From Pseudomonas frederiksbergensis (GTDB taxonomy: Bacteria; Pseudomonadota; Gammaproteobacteria; Pseudomonadales; Pseudomonadaceae), in NCBI RefSeq assembly GCF_900105495.1, contig NZ_FNTF01000002.1:1463501-1527500 (forward strand): DNA of 64,000 bases, in the 5' to 3' direction. Below are positions 44,294 to 52,430 of the stretch, one piece after another. Numbering within the stretch: position 1 is the stretch's first letter; each line of letters opens with the position of its first letter. Under the pieces are notes generated by a model. That model worked only from the letters and a program-made list of their open reading frames with translations. It was not told the origin of the DNA and made no database searches. Position numbers and translations under genes: made by a program.

Positions 44294-47200
44294 ATGGCGC
44301 ACATCGCCCGCATCGAACAGGAACTCGACTGTTTCAAGGACACCTTGAGTCTGTATCGCCAACAACTTGGTGGCTTCTTAAGCAGGAATGCGGACAAGGT
44401 CAGCCGAGCTACGGACATGCCCTCGCTGATGGACATGGAGCGGCTCATAAAACTGGGTAATACCACCACCGCGGTGAGCAGTCGTGATGACGATTTTTTC
44501 TCCAGTCTTGCGCAGTGCCCAAAGAGCGGGATTCTGGAGATCGAGAGCAAGTTCGAGTCGGTTTATGACATTCCGTTAGGGAATATCCAGATTGATGTGA
44601 TTGCCGTAGAGGACGGCGAGACTAAGCCGATCACGCTTGATCAATACGGTAAGGGGCAATTCACCGGCACTCCCGGGAAGTTTTATCGCGTTCATGTCCA
44701 GAGTGAAGTCACCCCGCAACAAGTCGATGAGCTTTTCTCCTCTTACGACGGCCTGACCCAAGAGCTGGAAGTCTGGCTGCGCAGAGAGTGGGAAGGGTTT
44801 AAGCCGCAATGGTCGCAGCAATCGGCATCAGCTTCGTTGGCGGCGGTGGGCAATGGCATGCTCGCAGGTAGTTGGGCAGCCATTCAGGCTGTTTGGGATG
44901 GCATCGGTGAACTTACCGACATCCTGAAAGACCCCAACGCTTTTGCCGAGAAGCTTGGCGAAAGTGCTGGGCAACTTGCCGGTCTGGCCGTAACCGCCCC
45001 CGACCTGATGGAAAAAGCCATGTTGCTGGCCAGCGACGAGGCGGCGCTGTGTTTGTTGATGCGTACCGCAGTGCTATGGCTTGAAGCATTGCCACCTTCG
45101 CAACTTGCCGGGTCCTCGGCGGAAGCCATTTCCAAGGTCGTGGTTGGCTTGGTCATCGATTTGTTGATTGGCCTGGTGCTGAGCGTGGTCGGGGTGGGTG
45201 TTGCCTGGCTCGCGATGCGATTAAAGAAGTACAGCGCGCAGATTTATGAGGCCGCGATGGGCTTCGTGAAGTCGATGGTCACGATCATCAGCAACTTCAT
45301 GGCTTACGTTGATCGCTATAAAACAGTTGCCGCACGGGGTGTGGCGGCGGGGCTCAAACAAGGTCGAATGCAACTGCGCTGGAATGGCCGCAAGAACACC
45401 ACGCTGAAAAAAGACGAACACCACGACGACGCCCCGGATCAGGCGAAAAACCCCAACGGTGACAGCGCCGACACCGTCGATAAAACCGCCACCAACAAAT
45501 GCCCGGTGTCGATGGTCACCGGCGAAGAACTGCTGACCCTCAACGACGGTACGCTGGACGGGATTTTGCCGTTCGAGTTCACCCGCCTCTATCGCACCAG
45601 TGCGGTGGAGATCGATTGCGGGCTCGGGTTTGGCTGGAGTCATTCGCTGTCGCATCGACTGGAAATCGAGGGCGACAGCGTTATCTGGATCGACCACGAA
45701 AACCGCCGTACCACCTTTCCGTTACCGAATATCGAGCGCCCGGCGATTCACAACAGCCTGTCGCGGGCGGCGATTTATCTGGGTGACGAGCCGGAAGAAC
45801 TGATCCTCGCCCAGGCCGGTGACGACGCACGGTTCTATCACTTTCATAACGGTCGGTTGACGGCGATCAGCGACGTCTACGACAACCGCCTGCGCATCAC
45901 CCGCGACCGGCAAGACCGCATCAAGCATCTCGACAACGGCGCTGGCCGTGCCTTGCGATTGCGCTATGACCGCAGCCATTTGCTCGCCATCGACTATCAG
46001 CGTTTTCAGCCGGCCGACACCCTGGAAGACGCCTGGCGTACCGAACAAACACTGGTTGCCTACCGCTACGACGCTCGCCATCGCTTGATCGAAGCCACCA
46101 ATGCCGCTGGCGAAAGCGAGCGCTACGACTACGACGATCAGCACGTCATCCTGCAGCGGCAGTTGGCCGGTGGGGCGAGTTTCTTCTGGGAGTGGGAAAG
46201 GTCCGGTAAGGCGGCCCGATGTGTCCGGCATTGGGCGTCGTTTGCGCAAATGGACGCGCGTTACGTCTGGGACGACCACGGCCGTGTGCGGGTTAAAAAC
46301 GCCGACGGCAGCGAAGAGGTTTACGAACACGACGACCGGGCGCGGCTGGTGCGCAAGGTCGGGCTGGACGGCGGCGAACACCTCAAGGCCTACGACGACC
46401 ACGGTCGGCTGCTGGCCGAGCAGGACCCGCTCGGCGCCGTCACCGAATACCGTTACGACGAAGTCGGACGGCTGATCGCGCTGATTCCGCCGGAAGACGA
46501 GCCGACGGCCTACGAATACCGCAACGGTTTCCTGCAGGCGCGGTACCGCGGTCAAGCGGTGTGGACATACCAGCGCAACGCCCAGGGCGACATCACCGAA
46601 GCGAGCGACCCCGACGGCCAGGTCAGCCACTATTACTACGACGACAAAGGGCAACTGCTGTCGATCCGCTACCCGGACACCAGCCGGCACGTGTTCGTCT
46701 GGAACGCCCTGGGCCAACTGCTCGAAGAGACCTTGCCGGACGGCGGTCGGCGGCGCTTTTCCTACGACGCGCTGGGGCGGCAGCTTACCCGTCAGGACGA
46801 ACATGGCGCCGTCACCCGCTACCAGTGGGATGCCGTGGGCCGACTGCTCCAGACCACACTGCCTAGCGGCGCCAGCCGCGCGTTCAGCTACAACGCCTAT
46901 GGCAAGATCACCGCCGAACGCGATGAACTGGGCCGCGTCACCCGCTACGAATACCTCGACGACCTGCACCTGGTCAGCCGCCGCCTCAATCCCGACGGCA
47001 CCCAGCTGCGCTACCGCTACGACAACGCCCAGCTGTTGCTCACGGCAATCGAAAACGAATCCGGCGAAACCTATCGCCTGGACTACACGCCCAACGGCTT
47101 GATCCGACAGGAAACCGGCTTCGACGGCCAACGCACGGCGTACGCCTACGACCTCAATGGCCAGCTGCTGGAGAAAACCGAGTTCGGCGACGACGGCTCG

Positions 47201-49099
47201 CAACGGGTGACCGCTTACCAGCGAGATTTGGCCGGACGCCTGCAGGTCAAAACCCTGCCCGACGGCAGCCAGGTTGAATACCGCTACGACCGCCTCGGCC
47301 GGTTGGTCAGCGTCGACGACGGCCACGACCATCCGCTGGAATTCGAATACGACCCGCAGGACCGGCTGATCACCGAGCATCAGGGCTGGGGCACATTGCG
47401 TTATGGCTACGACGCTTGCGGCCAACTGAATCGCCTGCGCCTGCCGGACGGCAGCAAACTCGATTACCACCACGCCCGGGGCGGCGCGCTGACCGCGATC
47501 GACCTCAACGGCGCGCGGCTCAGCGAGCACCAATTCGCCTTCGGCCGCGAACAGCAACGCCAGCAGGGGCAGTTGCTCAGCGAATATGCCTACGACGATC
47601 AGGGCCGCTTGAAGGCCCACGCGGTCAGCCAACAGCACCAAGCGCTGTATCGCCGCGACTATGCCTACAGCACCAACGGCAATCTCGACCGCCTCACCGA
47701 CACCCGCCACGGCCAACGCAGTTACCACTACGACCCGCTCAACCGCCTGATCCGCGTCCGCCACACCCGCGATCAACCCCCGGAAAGCTTCGCCCACGAC
47801 CCGGCCGGCAACCTGCTGATGCACGATCGTCCCGGCCCGTCCACCGTCAAAGGCAACCGCCTGCTGAGGCAAGGCGACCGCCACTACGACTACGACGCCT
47901 TCGGCAACCTGATCCGCGAACGCCGCGGCACCGGGCAAACACGCGTCACCGAATACCGCTACGACGGCCAGCACCGCTTGGTCGGCGTCACCACCCCGGA
48001 CGGCCGCTGCGCCAGCTACCGCTACGACGCCTTCGGCCGCCGCATCAGCAAAACCGTCGACGGCAAGACCACCGAATTCTTCTGGCAAGGCGACCACCTC
48101 ATCGCCGAAAGCAGCCGCGAGCACTACCGCAGCTACGTCTACGAACCCGGCAGCTTCCGCCCACTGGCCATGCTCGACGGCAAAGGCCCGGACCAGGCTT
48201 GCCCGTTCTACTACCAACTCGACCACCTCGGCACCCCGCAAGAACTCACCGATTACAGCGGCGACATCGTCTGGTCGGCGACGTACAACGCCTACGGCCA
48301 AGTCACGCGCCTGGCGTTCGGTGGTGGCGAGCAACTTGAGCAGCCGTTGCGGTTTCAAGGGCAGTACTTCGACGCCGAGAGCGGCCTGCATTACAACCGG
48401 CATCGGTACTATGATCCGGAGGTGGGCCGGTACCTGACGCCCGATCCGATCAAGTTGGCGGGCGGGCTGAACCAGTACCAGTACACGCCGAATCCGACGG
48501 GGTGGGTTGATCCGTTGGGGTTGAGCGGGAGTTGTCCGTCGCCGAATAAGCCAGGGTGTGGGGCGCCGAATGATACGACTGGCGCTAAGGTTGAAGAGGG
48601 TGAGCCGCCGCTACCGAAGATGACGGCTGAGCAGCGGAGGGCACGGATTGATGAGTTGGCTGAAGCTAGTGCCAAAGAGCGGGTAATTAGGTTGGAGAAA
48701 AAATATAAAATGCACACTGTGCAAAAGCACAGTTCAGAAATACCTGATGTGGCACTCAAACAGAGGGCTATAAATGGAGCAAATCCTAAGACGGGGAGAG
48801 TACCAGTACCACCTAGAGGGAGTTTGAGCTCCCAGTTCACAAACTGGAGAGTTCATTTAAATGCGTTGAACAAAGCTATGACAAGGGAAAGGCTAGGACT
48901 GGATCCATATACAGGTTGGGACCACAACAATGACCCAATTGTGAGGATGGAATTGCCAGGCGCAGGTCGCGGTTATCGACCGAACAAAAAAGACAAACAA
49001 AACCCTATGTTGAATGAAAATTTGGATTGGTTTGAAGTTAAGTTTGACCAGAATAAGGTGGATTGGCCTTATACGGGTTTTCCTACGGAGAGAAAATGA
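44294..49099 (+). CDS. Rhs polymorphic toxin with a distinct C-terminal toxin domain
   Basis: 1601 residues from the ATG at 44294 (MAHIARIEQELDC); a longer TTG-started reading from 44192 exists and neither start has a strong Shine-Dalgarno. Residues 1 to about 390 form a helical N-terminal region with two membrane segments (VVVGLVIDLLIGLVLSVVGV). CPVSMVTGEELLTLNDGTLD opens the Rhs shell, which carries many YxxxGRL/YRYD repeats. The shell ends at DPIKLAGGLNQYQYTPNPTG and WVDPLGLSG, the autoproteolysis motif. The last 191 residues are the toxin; HTVQKHSSEIPD and later SSQFTNW faintly recall RNase-A-like CdiA toxins. No PAAR domain was seen. The tail is AT-rich, a sign of recent exchange. Confidence 0.92.
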   Translation: MAHIARIEQELDCFKDTLSLYRQQLGGFLSRNADKVSRATDMPSLMDMERLIKLGNTTTAVSSRDDDFFSSLAQCPKSGILEIESKFESVYDIPLGNIQIDVIAVEDGETKPITLDQYGKGQFTGTPGKFYRVHVQSEVTPQQVDELFSSYDGLTQELEVWLRREWEGFKPQWSQQSASASLAAVGNGMLAGSWAAIQAVWDGIGELTDILKDPNAFAEKLGESAGQLAGLAVTAPDLMEKAMLLASDEAALCLLMRTAVLWLEALPPSQLAGSSAEAISKVVVGLVIDLLIGLVLSVVGVGVAWLAMRLKKYSAQIYEAAMGFVKSMVTIISNFMAYVDRYKTVAARGVAAGLKQGRMQLRWNGRKNTTLKKDEHHDDAPDQAKNPNGDSADTVDKTATNKCPVSMVTGEELLTLNDGTLDGILPFEFTRLYRTSAVEIDCGLGFGWSHSLSHRLEIEGDSVIWIDHENRRTTFPLPNIERPAIHNSLSRAAIYLGDEPEELILAQAGDDARFYHFHNGRLTAISDVYDNRLRITRDRQDRIKHLDNGAGRALRLRYDRSHLLAIDYQRFQPADTLEDAWRTEQTLVAYRYDARHRLIEATNAAGESERYDYDDQHVILQRQLAGGASFFWEWERSGKAARCVRHWASFAQMDARYVWDDHGRVRVKNADGSEEVYEHDDRARLVRKVGLDGGEHLKAYDDHGRLLAEQDPLGAVTEYRYDEVGRLIALIPPEDEPTAYEYRNGFLQARYRGQAVWTYQRNAQGDITEASDPDGQVSHYYYDDKGQLLSIRYPDTSRHVFVWNALGQLLEETLPDGGRRRFSYDALGRQLTRQDEHGAVTRYQWDAVGRLLQTTLPSGASRAFSYNAYGKITAERDELGRVTRYEYLDDLHLVSRRLNPDGTQLRYRYDNAQLLLTAIENESGETYRLDYTPNGLIRQETGFDGQRTAYAYDLNGQLLEKTEFGDDGSQRVTAYQRDLAGRLQVKTLPDGSQVEYRYDRLGRLVSVDDGHDHPLEFEYDPQDRLITEHQGWGTLRYGYDACGQLNRLRLPDGSKLDYHHARGGALTAIDLNGARLSEHQFAFGREQQRQQGQLLSEYAYDDQGRLKAHAVSQQHQALYRRDYAYSTNGNLDRLTDTRHGQRSYHYDPLNRLIRVRHTRDQPPESFAHDPAGNLLMHDRPGPSTVKGNRLLRQGDRHYDYDAFGNLIRERRGTGQTRVTEYRYDGQHRLVGVTTPDGRCASYRYDAFGRRISKTVDGKTTEFFWQGDHLIAESSREHYRSYVYEPGSFRPLAMLDGKGPDQACPFYYQLDHLGTPQELTDYSGDIVWSATYNAYGQVTRLAFGGGEQLEQPLRFQGQYFDAESGLHYNRHRYYDPEVGRYLTPDPIKLAGGLNQYQYTPNPTGWVDPLGLSGSCPSPNKPGCGAPNDTTGAKVEEGEPPLPKMTAEQRRARIDELAEASAKERVIRLEKKYKMHTVQKHSSEIPDVALKQRAINGANPKTGRVPVPPRGSLSSQFTNWRVHLNALNKAMTRERLGLDPYTGWDHNNDPIVRMELPGAGRGYRPNKKDKQNPMLNENLDWFEVKFDQNKVDWPYTGFPTERK

Positions 49100-49515
49100 T
49101 GTTGCGAAATCCGTTTGTTGATAAAGATTTTGAACCGAACCTGATGTGGTTTATTGGGGTGTTCAATGTCTATGATCGTGAGGAAACTCGTGGTGAAGAA
49201 CTGGAGGTTTTTGATCCTGATAACCAGTTCGATAGAGAGATACTTATCGTTAGATATAGTTTGAAACTGGAGTGTTTGTCTTATAGGCACAAGTTTTTGT
49301 TATTTGAGTTCTTGAGCGAAAAGTTACGAGATCGCAGTTGCGATTTTCAAATTTTGTTCAATATAGACGATGTATATGACTCAAGTTGGCCTCGAGCTGA
49401 GTGGTACTCGTTGAAAGACCCCCGTGGTTTTTTTGAGGATGTATTTAGGTTGGCAAGTGAAGAGTGGAAAGACGACCTTCATAAGGCCAGCCTTGAAGAT
49501 CAATCAACCTGGTAA
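49096..49515 (+). CDS. Candidate immunity protein for the Rhs toxin
   Basis: 139 residues from the ATG at 49096, overlapping the Rhs stop by four bases (ATGA) behind GGAG. It is soluble and acidic, with no signal peptide or membrane helix, so the target is probably cytoplasmic. Segments include MWFIGVFNVYDREETRGEEL and a Trp-rich end (DSSWPRAEWYSLKDPRGFFE). I recognise no family. Position and coupling make immunity the natural inference. AT-rich like the toxin tail, so toxin and immunity were probably acquired together. Confidence 0.75.
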   Translation: MMLRNPFVDKDFEPNLMWFIGVFNVYDREETRGEELEVFDPDNQFDREILIVRYSLKLECLSYRHKFLLFEFLSEKLRDRSCDFQILFNIDDVYDSSWPRAEWYSLKDPRGFFEDVFRLASEEWKDDLHKASLEDQSTW

Positions 49516-49565
49516 GGCTCGCTATTTCTGTGACAGATAGATTTTATGACCGCTTCGCGCTCAAT

Positions 49566-49652
49566 CGCGGGCAAGCCTTGCTCCTACAGGATTGAGAGCG
49601 TTCCCATTTTGGGTGGTTTGGCTCGATCCTGTAGGAGCAAGGCTTGCCCGCG
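49566..49652. repeat. REP pair
   Basis: CGCGGGCAAGCCTTGCTCCTACAGG and its mirror image, right after the rhs immunity gene and 19 bases before repeat copy 2. Confidence 0.85.
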
Positions 49653-49670
49653 AAGGCGGACTTACAGGCA

Positions 49671-50321
49671 GCGAAATTTCTGGGCAAGGTCGTCGGAAGT
49701 TTCCTTCAAGTTGTAGCGGTTTTCATGAACTGGTGCGCAACGGACCTCATCGATAGTCTCTTAGCTGTCACTGCAAATTCAGTGACAGGGTGTGGAAGCC
49801 CTTCTATCGTTAGGCGCATCAAGCGCCACCAGTTCGGCGTGTTTTATCGTCTGTGTTTTTATGGTGGCTGTGCGCGGGGCGCTTTCGAGTGCGCCGGGTG
49901 CCTAACGTCCCGGTCTTCCACACCTGCGTACAGCCGCCACCTATTTGCGTGGAAGTGATTTCTGGCGGCTTCAATCCATACGTTAGGACTCAAATTGATG
50001 AAAACACTTACCCCCGATCCCCCCTATGAAAAACCAATTCCCCATCCCAAAAGCCGCTTCATGGCGCTCACCAGCAATTGCGACGACATGCCAACCCTGT
50101 TCGTCGACACCCAAGCGCCGCTGGATGTTTTGTATGACGCTGCCAACTACCGAATTCGTGCCGTCACCCAGGTGATGGAGAACTTGTCCATGCGCGGTTC
50201 GATCGAGTGTCAGTCCTTTCTTCTTAGTGATTTTGCTTTGCTCTGCGCCATTCCGTTGCGGGATGGGTGTGATGTGCTGGATGTGTTAGGGCGACGATTG
50301 AAGGCTCGGTCTTCGGAGTAG
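49671..50321 (+). repeat. Right copy of ~650-bp direct repeat flanking the rhs module
   Basis: Counterpart of 43332-43980, 6.3 kb away and in direct orientation. It contains the same structured leader (49765-49997, including GTGTGGAAG/CTTCCACAC, perfect in this copy) and the second copy of the small gene. Confidence 0.9.
49998..50321 (+). CDS. Small Pseudomonas protein (DUF3077/DUF6124-like), copy 2
   Basis: 107 residues from the ATG at 49998 (a TTG immediately upstream is also in frame). It differs from copy 1 at about six positions (for example TLTPDPPYEKPIPHP and AANYRIRAV, and RRLKARSSE at the end). The leader with its GTTAGGACT site lies 10-17 bases before the start, as in copy 1. Function unknown. 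Confidence 0.7.
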   Translation: MKTLTPDPPYEKPIPHPKSRFMALTSNCDDMPTLFVDTQAPLDVLYDAANYRIRAVTQVMENLSMRGSIECQSFLLSDFALLCAIPLRDGCDVLDVLGRRLKARSSE

Positions 50322-50371
50322 GGCCGGGGGCTTTCGCTGATGCTGTTCAGTTAAGTTGATACGCACGTTTT

Positions 50372-50504
50372 TGTAGCAGCTGGCGAAGCCTGCGTTCGGC
50401 TGCGCAGCAGTCGTAAAATCAGAGCTTGCGGTGTTTCAGGTGCACCGTGCAGGCAGGGTTTACGACTGCTGCGCAGCCGAACGCAGGCTTCGCCAGCTGC
50501 TACA
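50372..50504. repeat. Long palindromic repeat (TGTAGCAGCTG family)
   Basis: TGTAGCAGCTGGCGAAGCCT and its mirror image around a GTCGTAAAAT centre. It marks the right border of the accessory island. 50322-50630 otherwise holds no gene; rlmJ has AGGAG eight bases before its ATG. Confidence 0.85.
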
Positions 50505-50630
50505 GATCGTGTTGCGGCCTAGCTGAGGTGTGTTTCCCCCTTTATGCGTGCTGCAACTGTCCGCTCGGCTGTGAGGTCCTGACGTTCGCCGCCGTACAGG
50601 GTAAACTTCCCGCCCTTCGCAGGAGCAGCC

Positions 50631-51470
50631 ATGAATTATCGTCACGCCTTCCATGCCGGCAATCACGCCGATGTGTTCAAACACCTGACTTTGACCCGCA
50701 TCATCGCTTTGATGTCGCGCAAGGAGCAGCCGTTTGCCTATCTCGACACTCACGCCGGCATTGGTCTGTATGACCTGCAGGGCGATCAGGCGAGCCGTAC
50801 CGGTGAATACCTGGAAGGTATTGCGCGTTTGTGGGATCAGCCGGATCTGCCGGCGTTGACCGCTGATTACATGAAGGTGCTGCACGAGATGAACCCGGAT
50901 GGCCAGTTGCGCTATTACCCGGGGTCGCCGGAGTTGGCGCGACGTCTGACGCGGCCGCAGGATCGGGTGATGCTCAATGAGAAGCACCCCGAGGACGGCT
51001 TGCTGCTGAAGGACAACATGGCGGGCGACCGTCGGGTGAAGGTGCATCTGGGCGAAGGCTGGCATGTGCCGCGTGCGATGTTGCCGGTGCAGGAGAAGCG
51101 GGCAGTGATGTTGATCGATCCGCCGTTCGAGCAGCTGGATGAGATGCAGCGCTGTGCGGCGTCGCTGAAAGAGGCGATTGGCCGGATGCGGCAGACCGTG
51201 GCGGCGATCTGGTACCCGGTGAAGGACCAGCGCCTGTTGCGGCGTTTTTATCAGGACTTGGCGGGTACGGGCGCACCGAAGTTGTTGCGGGTCGAGTTGC
51301 TGGTGCATCCGCTGGATACGCCGAACAGCTTGAACGGCTCGGGGCTGGCGATTGCGAATCCGCCGTGGGGTCTGGAAGAGGAATTGCGTGAGTTGCTGCC
51401 GTGGTTGTCCAAGAAGTTGGGGCAGACCCAGGGTGGGTGGCAGATGGATTGGTTGATTGCTGAAAGTTGA
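50631..51470 (+). CDS. rlmJ: 23S rRNA (adenine(2030)-N6)-methyltransferase
   Basis: 279 residues, the size of E. coli RlmJ (280). The start MNYRHAFHAGNHADVFKHL is highly characteristic. The N6-adenine catalytic motif DPPFE follows VMLID near residue 163, and FAYLDTHAGIGLYDL holds the SAM-binding part. It methylates A2030 of 23S rRNA before subunit assembly. It is a single gene flanked by repeats. Confidence 0.95.
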   Translation: MNYRHAFHAGNHADVFKHLTLTRIIALMSRKEQPFAYLDTHAGIGLYDLQGDQASRTGEYLEGIARLWDQPDLPALTADYMKVLHEMNPDGQLRYYPGSPELARRLTRPQDRVMLNEKHPEDGLLLKDNMAGDRRVKVHLGEGWHVPRAMLPVQEKRAVMLIDPPFEQLDEMQRCAASLKEAIGRMRQTVAAIWYPVKDQRLLRRFYQDLAGTGAPKLLRVELLVHPLDTPNSLNGSGLAIANPPWGLEEELRELLPWLSKKLGQTQGGWQMDWLIAES

Positions 51471-51475
51471 CCAGT

Positions 51476-51585
51476 GATCGTTCCCACGCTCTGCGTGGGA
51501 ATGCCTCAACGGACGCTCCGCGTCCACTTCTGTAGGGACGCGGAGCGTCCCGGGCTGCATTCCCACGCAGAGCGTGGGAACGATC
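51476..51585. repeat. Nested palindromic repeat between rlmJ and msrA
   Basis: Outer arms GATCGTTCCCACGCTCTGCG and complement, inner arms GGACGCTCCGCGTCC and GGACGCGGAGCGTCC. Same family as 29211-29241. Between convergent genes, so it can also act as terminator. Confidence 0.85.
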
Positions 51586-51597
51586 AGGGCCCGAAAG

Positions 51598-52245
51598 TCA
51601 GATCGGGCAGGTCACGCCGGTACCGCCAATCCCGCAGTACCCTTCAGGGTTTTTCGCCAGGTATTGCTGGTGGTACGCCTCGGCAAAGTAGAACGTCGGG
51701 GCTTCTTCGATTTCAGTGGTGATGGTGCCTTTGCCAGCCTTGGTCAGCTCAGCCTGGAACACTTGCTTGCTGTGTTCGGCCGCCGCCAGTTGAGCAGGGT
51801 TGGTGGCGTAGATCACCGAGCGGTACTGAGTACCGATGTCATTGCCCTGGCGCATGCCCTGAGTCGGGTTGTGCAATTCCCAGAACATTTTCAGCAGCTC
51901 TTCATAGCTGACTTTTGCCGGCTCGTAGACCACCAGTACCACTTCGCTGTGGCCGGTCAGGCCCGAGCAGACTTCTTCATATGTCGGGTTCGGCGTAAAG
52001 CCGCCGGCATAACCCACCGCCGTACTGACCACACCTTCGCGCTGCCAGAACTTGCGCTCTGCGCCCCAGAAGCAGCCGAGGCCGAAGATCGCGAAATCCA
52101 CGTCCATCGCGAATGGGCCCAGCAGCGGGGCGTCGTGGACGAAGTGTTTTTCCGGCACGGTCATTGGGGTTTCACGGCCGGGCAGAGCTTGTTCTTTAGT
52201 CGGGAGCACGTTTTTGTTCACCAGGATTTCCGAGCGCAGAACCAT
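51598..52245 (-). CDS. msrA: Peptide-methionine (S)-S-oxide reductase
   Basis: 215 residues, as in other Pseudomonas and E. coli (212). The nucleophile is Cys58 in [14 protein letters not shown]. The resolving cysteines are in the C-terminal [14 protein letters not shown]. It repairs S-sulfoxides of methionine in proteins. Its location beside dipA matches the order I recall in P. aeruginosa. Transcription converges with rlmJ. Confidence 0.95.
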   Translation of the reverse strand: MVLRSEILVNKNVLPTKEQALPGRETPMTVPEKHFVHDAPLLGPFAMDVDFAIFGLGCFWGAERKFWQREGVVSTAVGYAGGFTPNPTYEEVCSGLTGHSEVVLVVYEPAKVSYEELLKMFWELHNPTQGMRQGNDIGTQYRSVIYATNPAQLAAAEHSKQVFQAELTKAGKGTITTEIEEAPTFYFAEAYHQQYLAKNPEGYCGIGGTGVTCPI

Positions 52246-52328
52246 GATCAGTCCTCTCAGTCAGGTTTGAATGTAAATACACAGACCGCCAGTGTGCCCA
52301 ATGATGCCAAGTTAATCACTAGTCAAAA

Positions 52329-52419
52329 TGTGGGAATGAGCCTGCTCGCGATGGCGTCGTGGCAGTCTGCATCGTTGTCGCTGATACACCGTTATCGCGA
52401 GCAGGCTCACTCCCACAGG
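52329..52419. repeat. REP pair
   Basis: TGTGGGAATGAGCCTGCTCGCGATGGCG and mirror image between dipA and msrA (52246-52430, no gene). Confidence 0.85.
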
Positions 52420-52430
52420 GGGCTGTTGTG

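Noticed and set aside
45722..48403. An 893-codon open frame antisense to rhs
   Set aside because: It is the complement of repeated YD motifs (low-complexity Val/Ala/Gln), with no start context.
43320..50330. A complete integron
   Set aside because: No integrase gene or attI in the window, and only one gene type follows the attC-like site. Kept only as a similarity.
49516..50630. CRISPR array
   Set aside because: The repeats are inverted REP pairs and single palindromes, not regularly spaced direct repeats.
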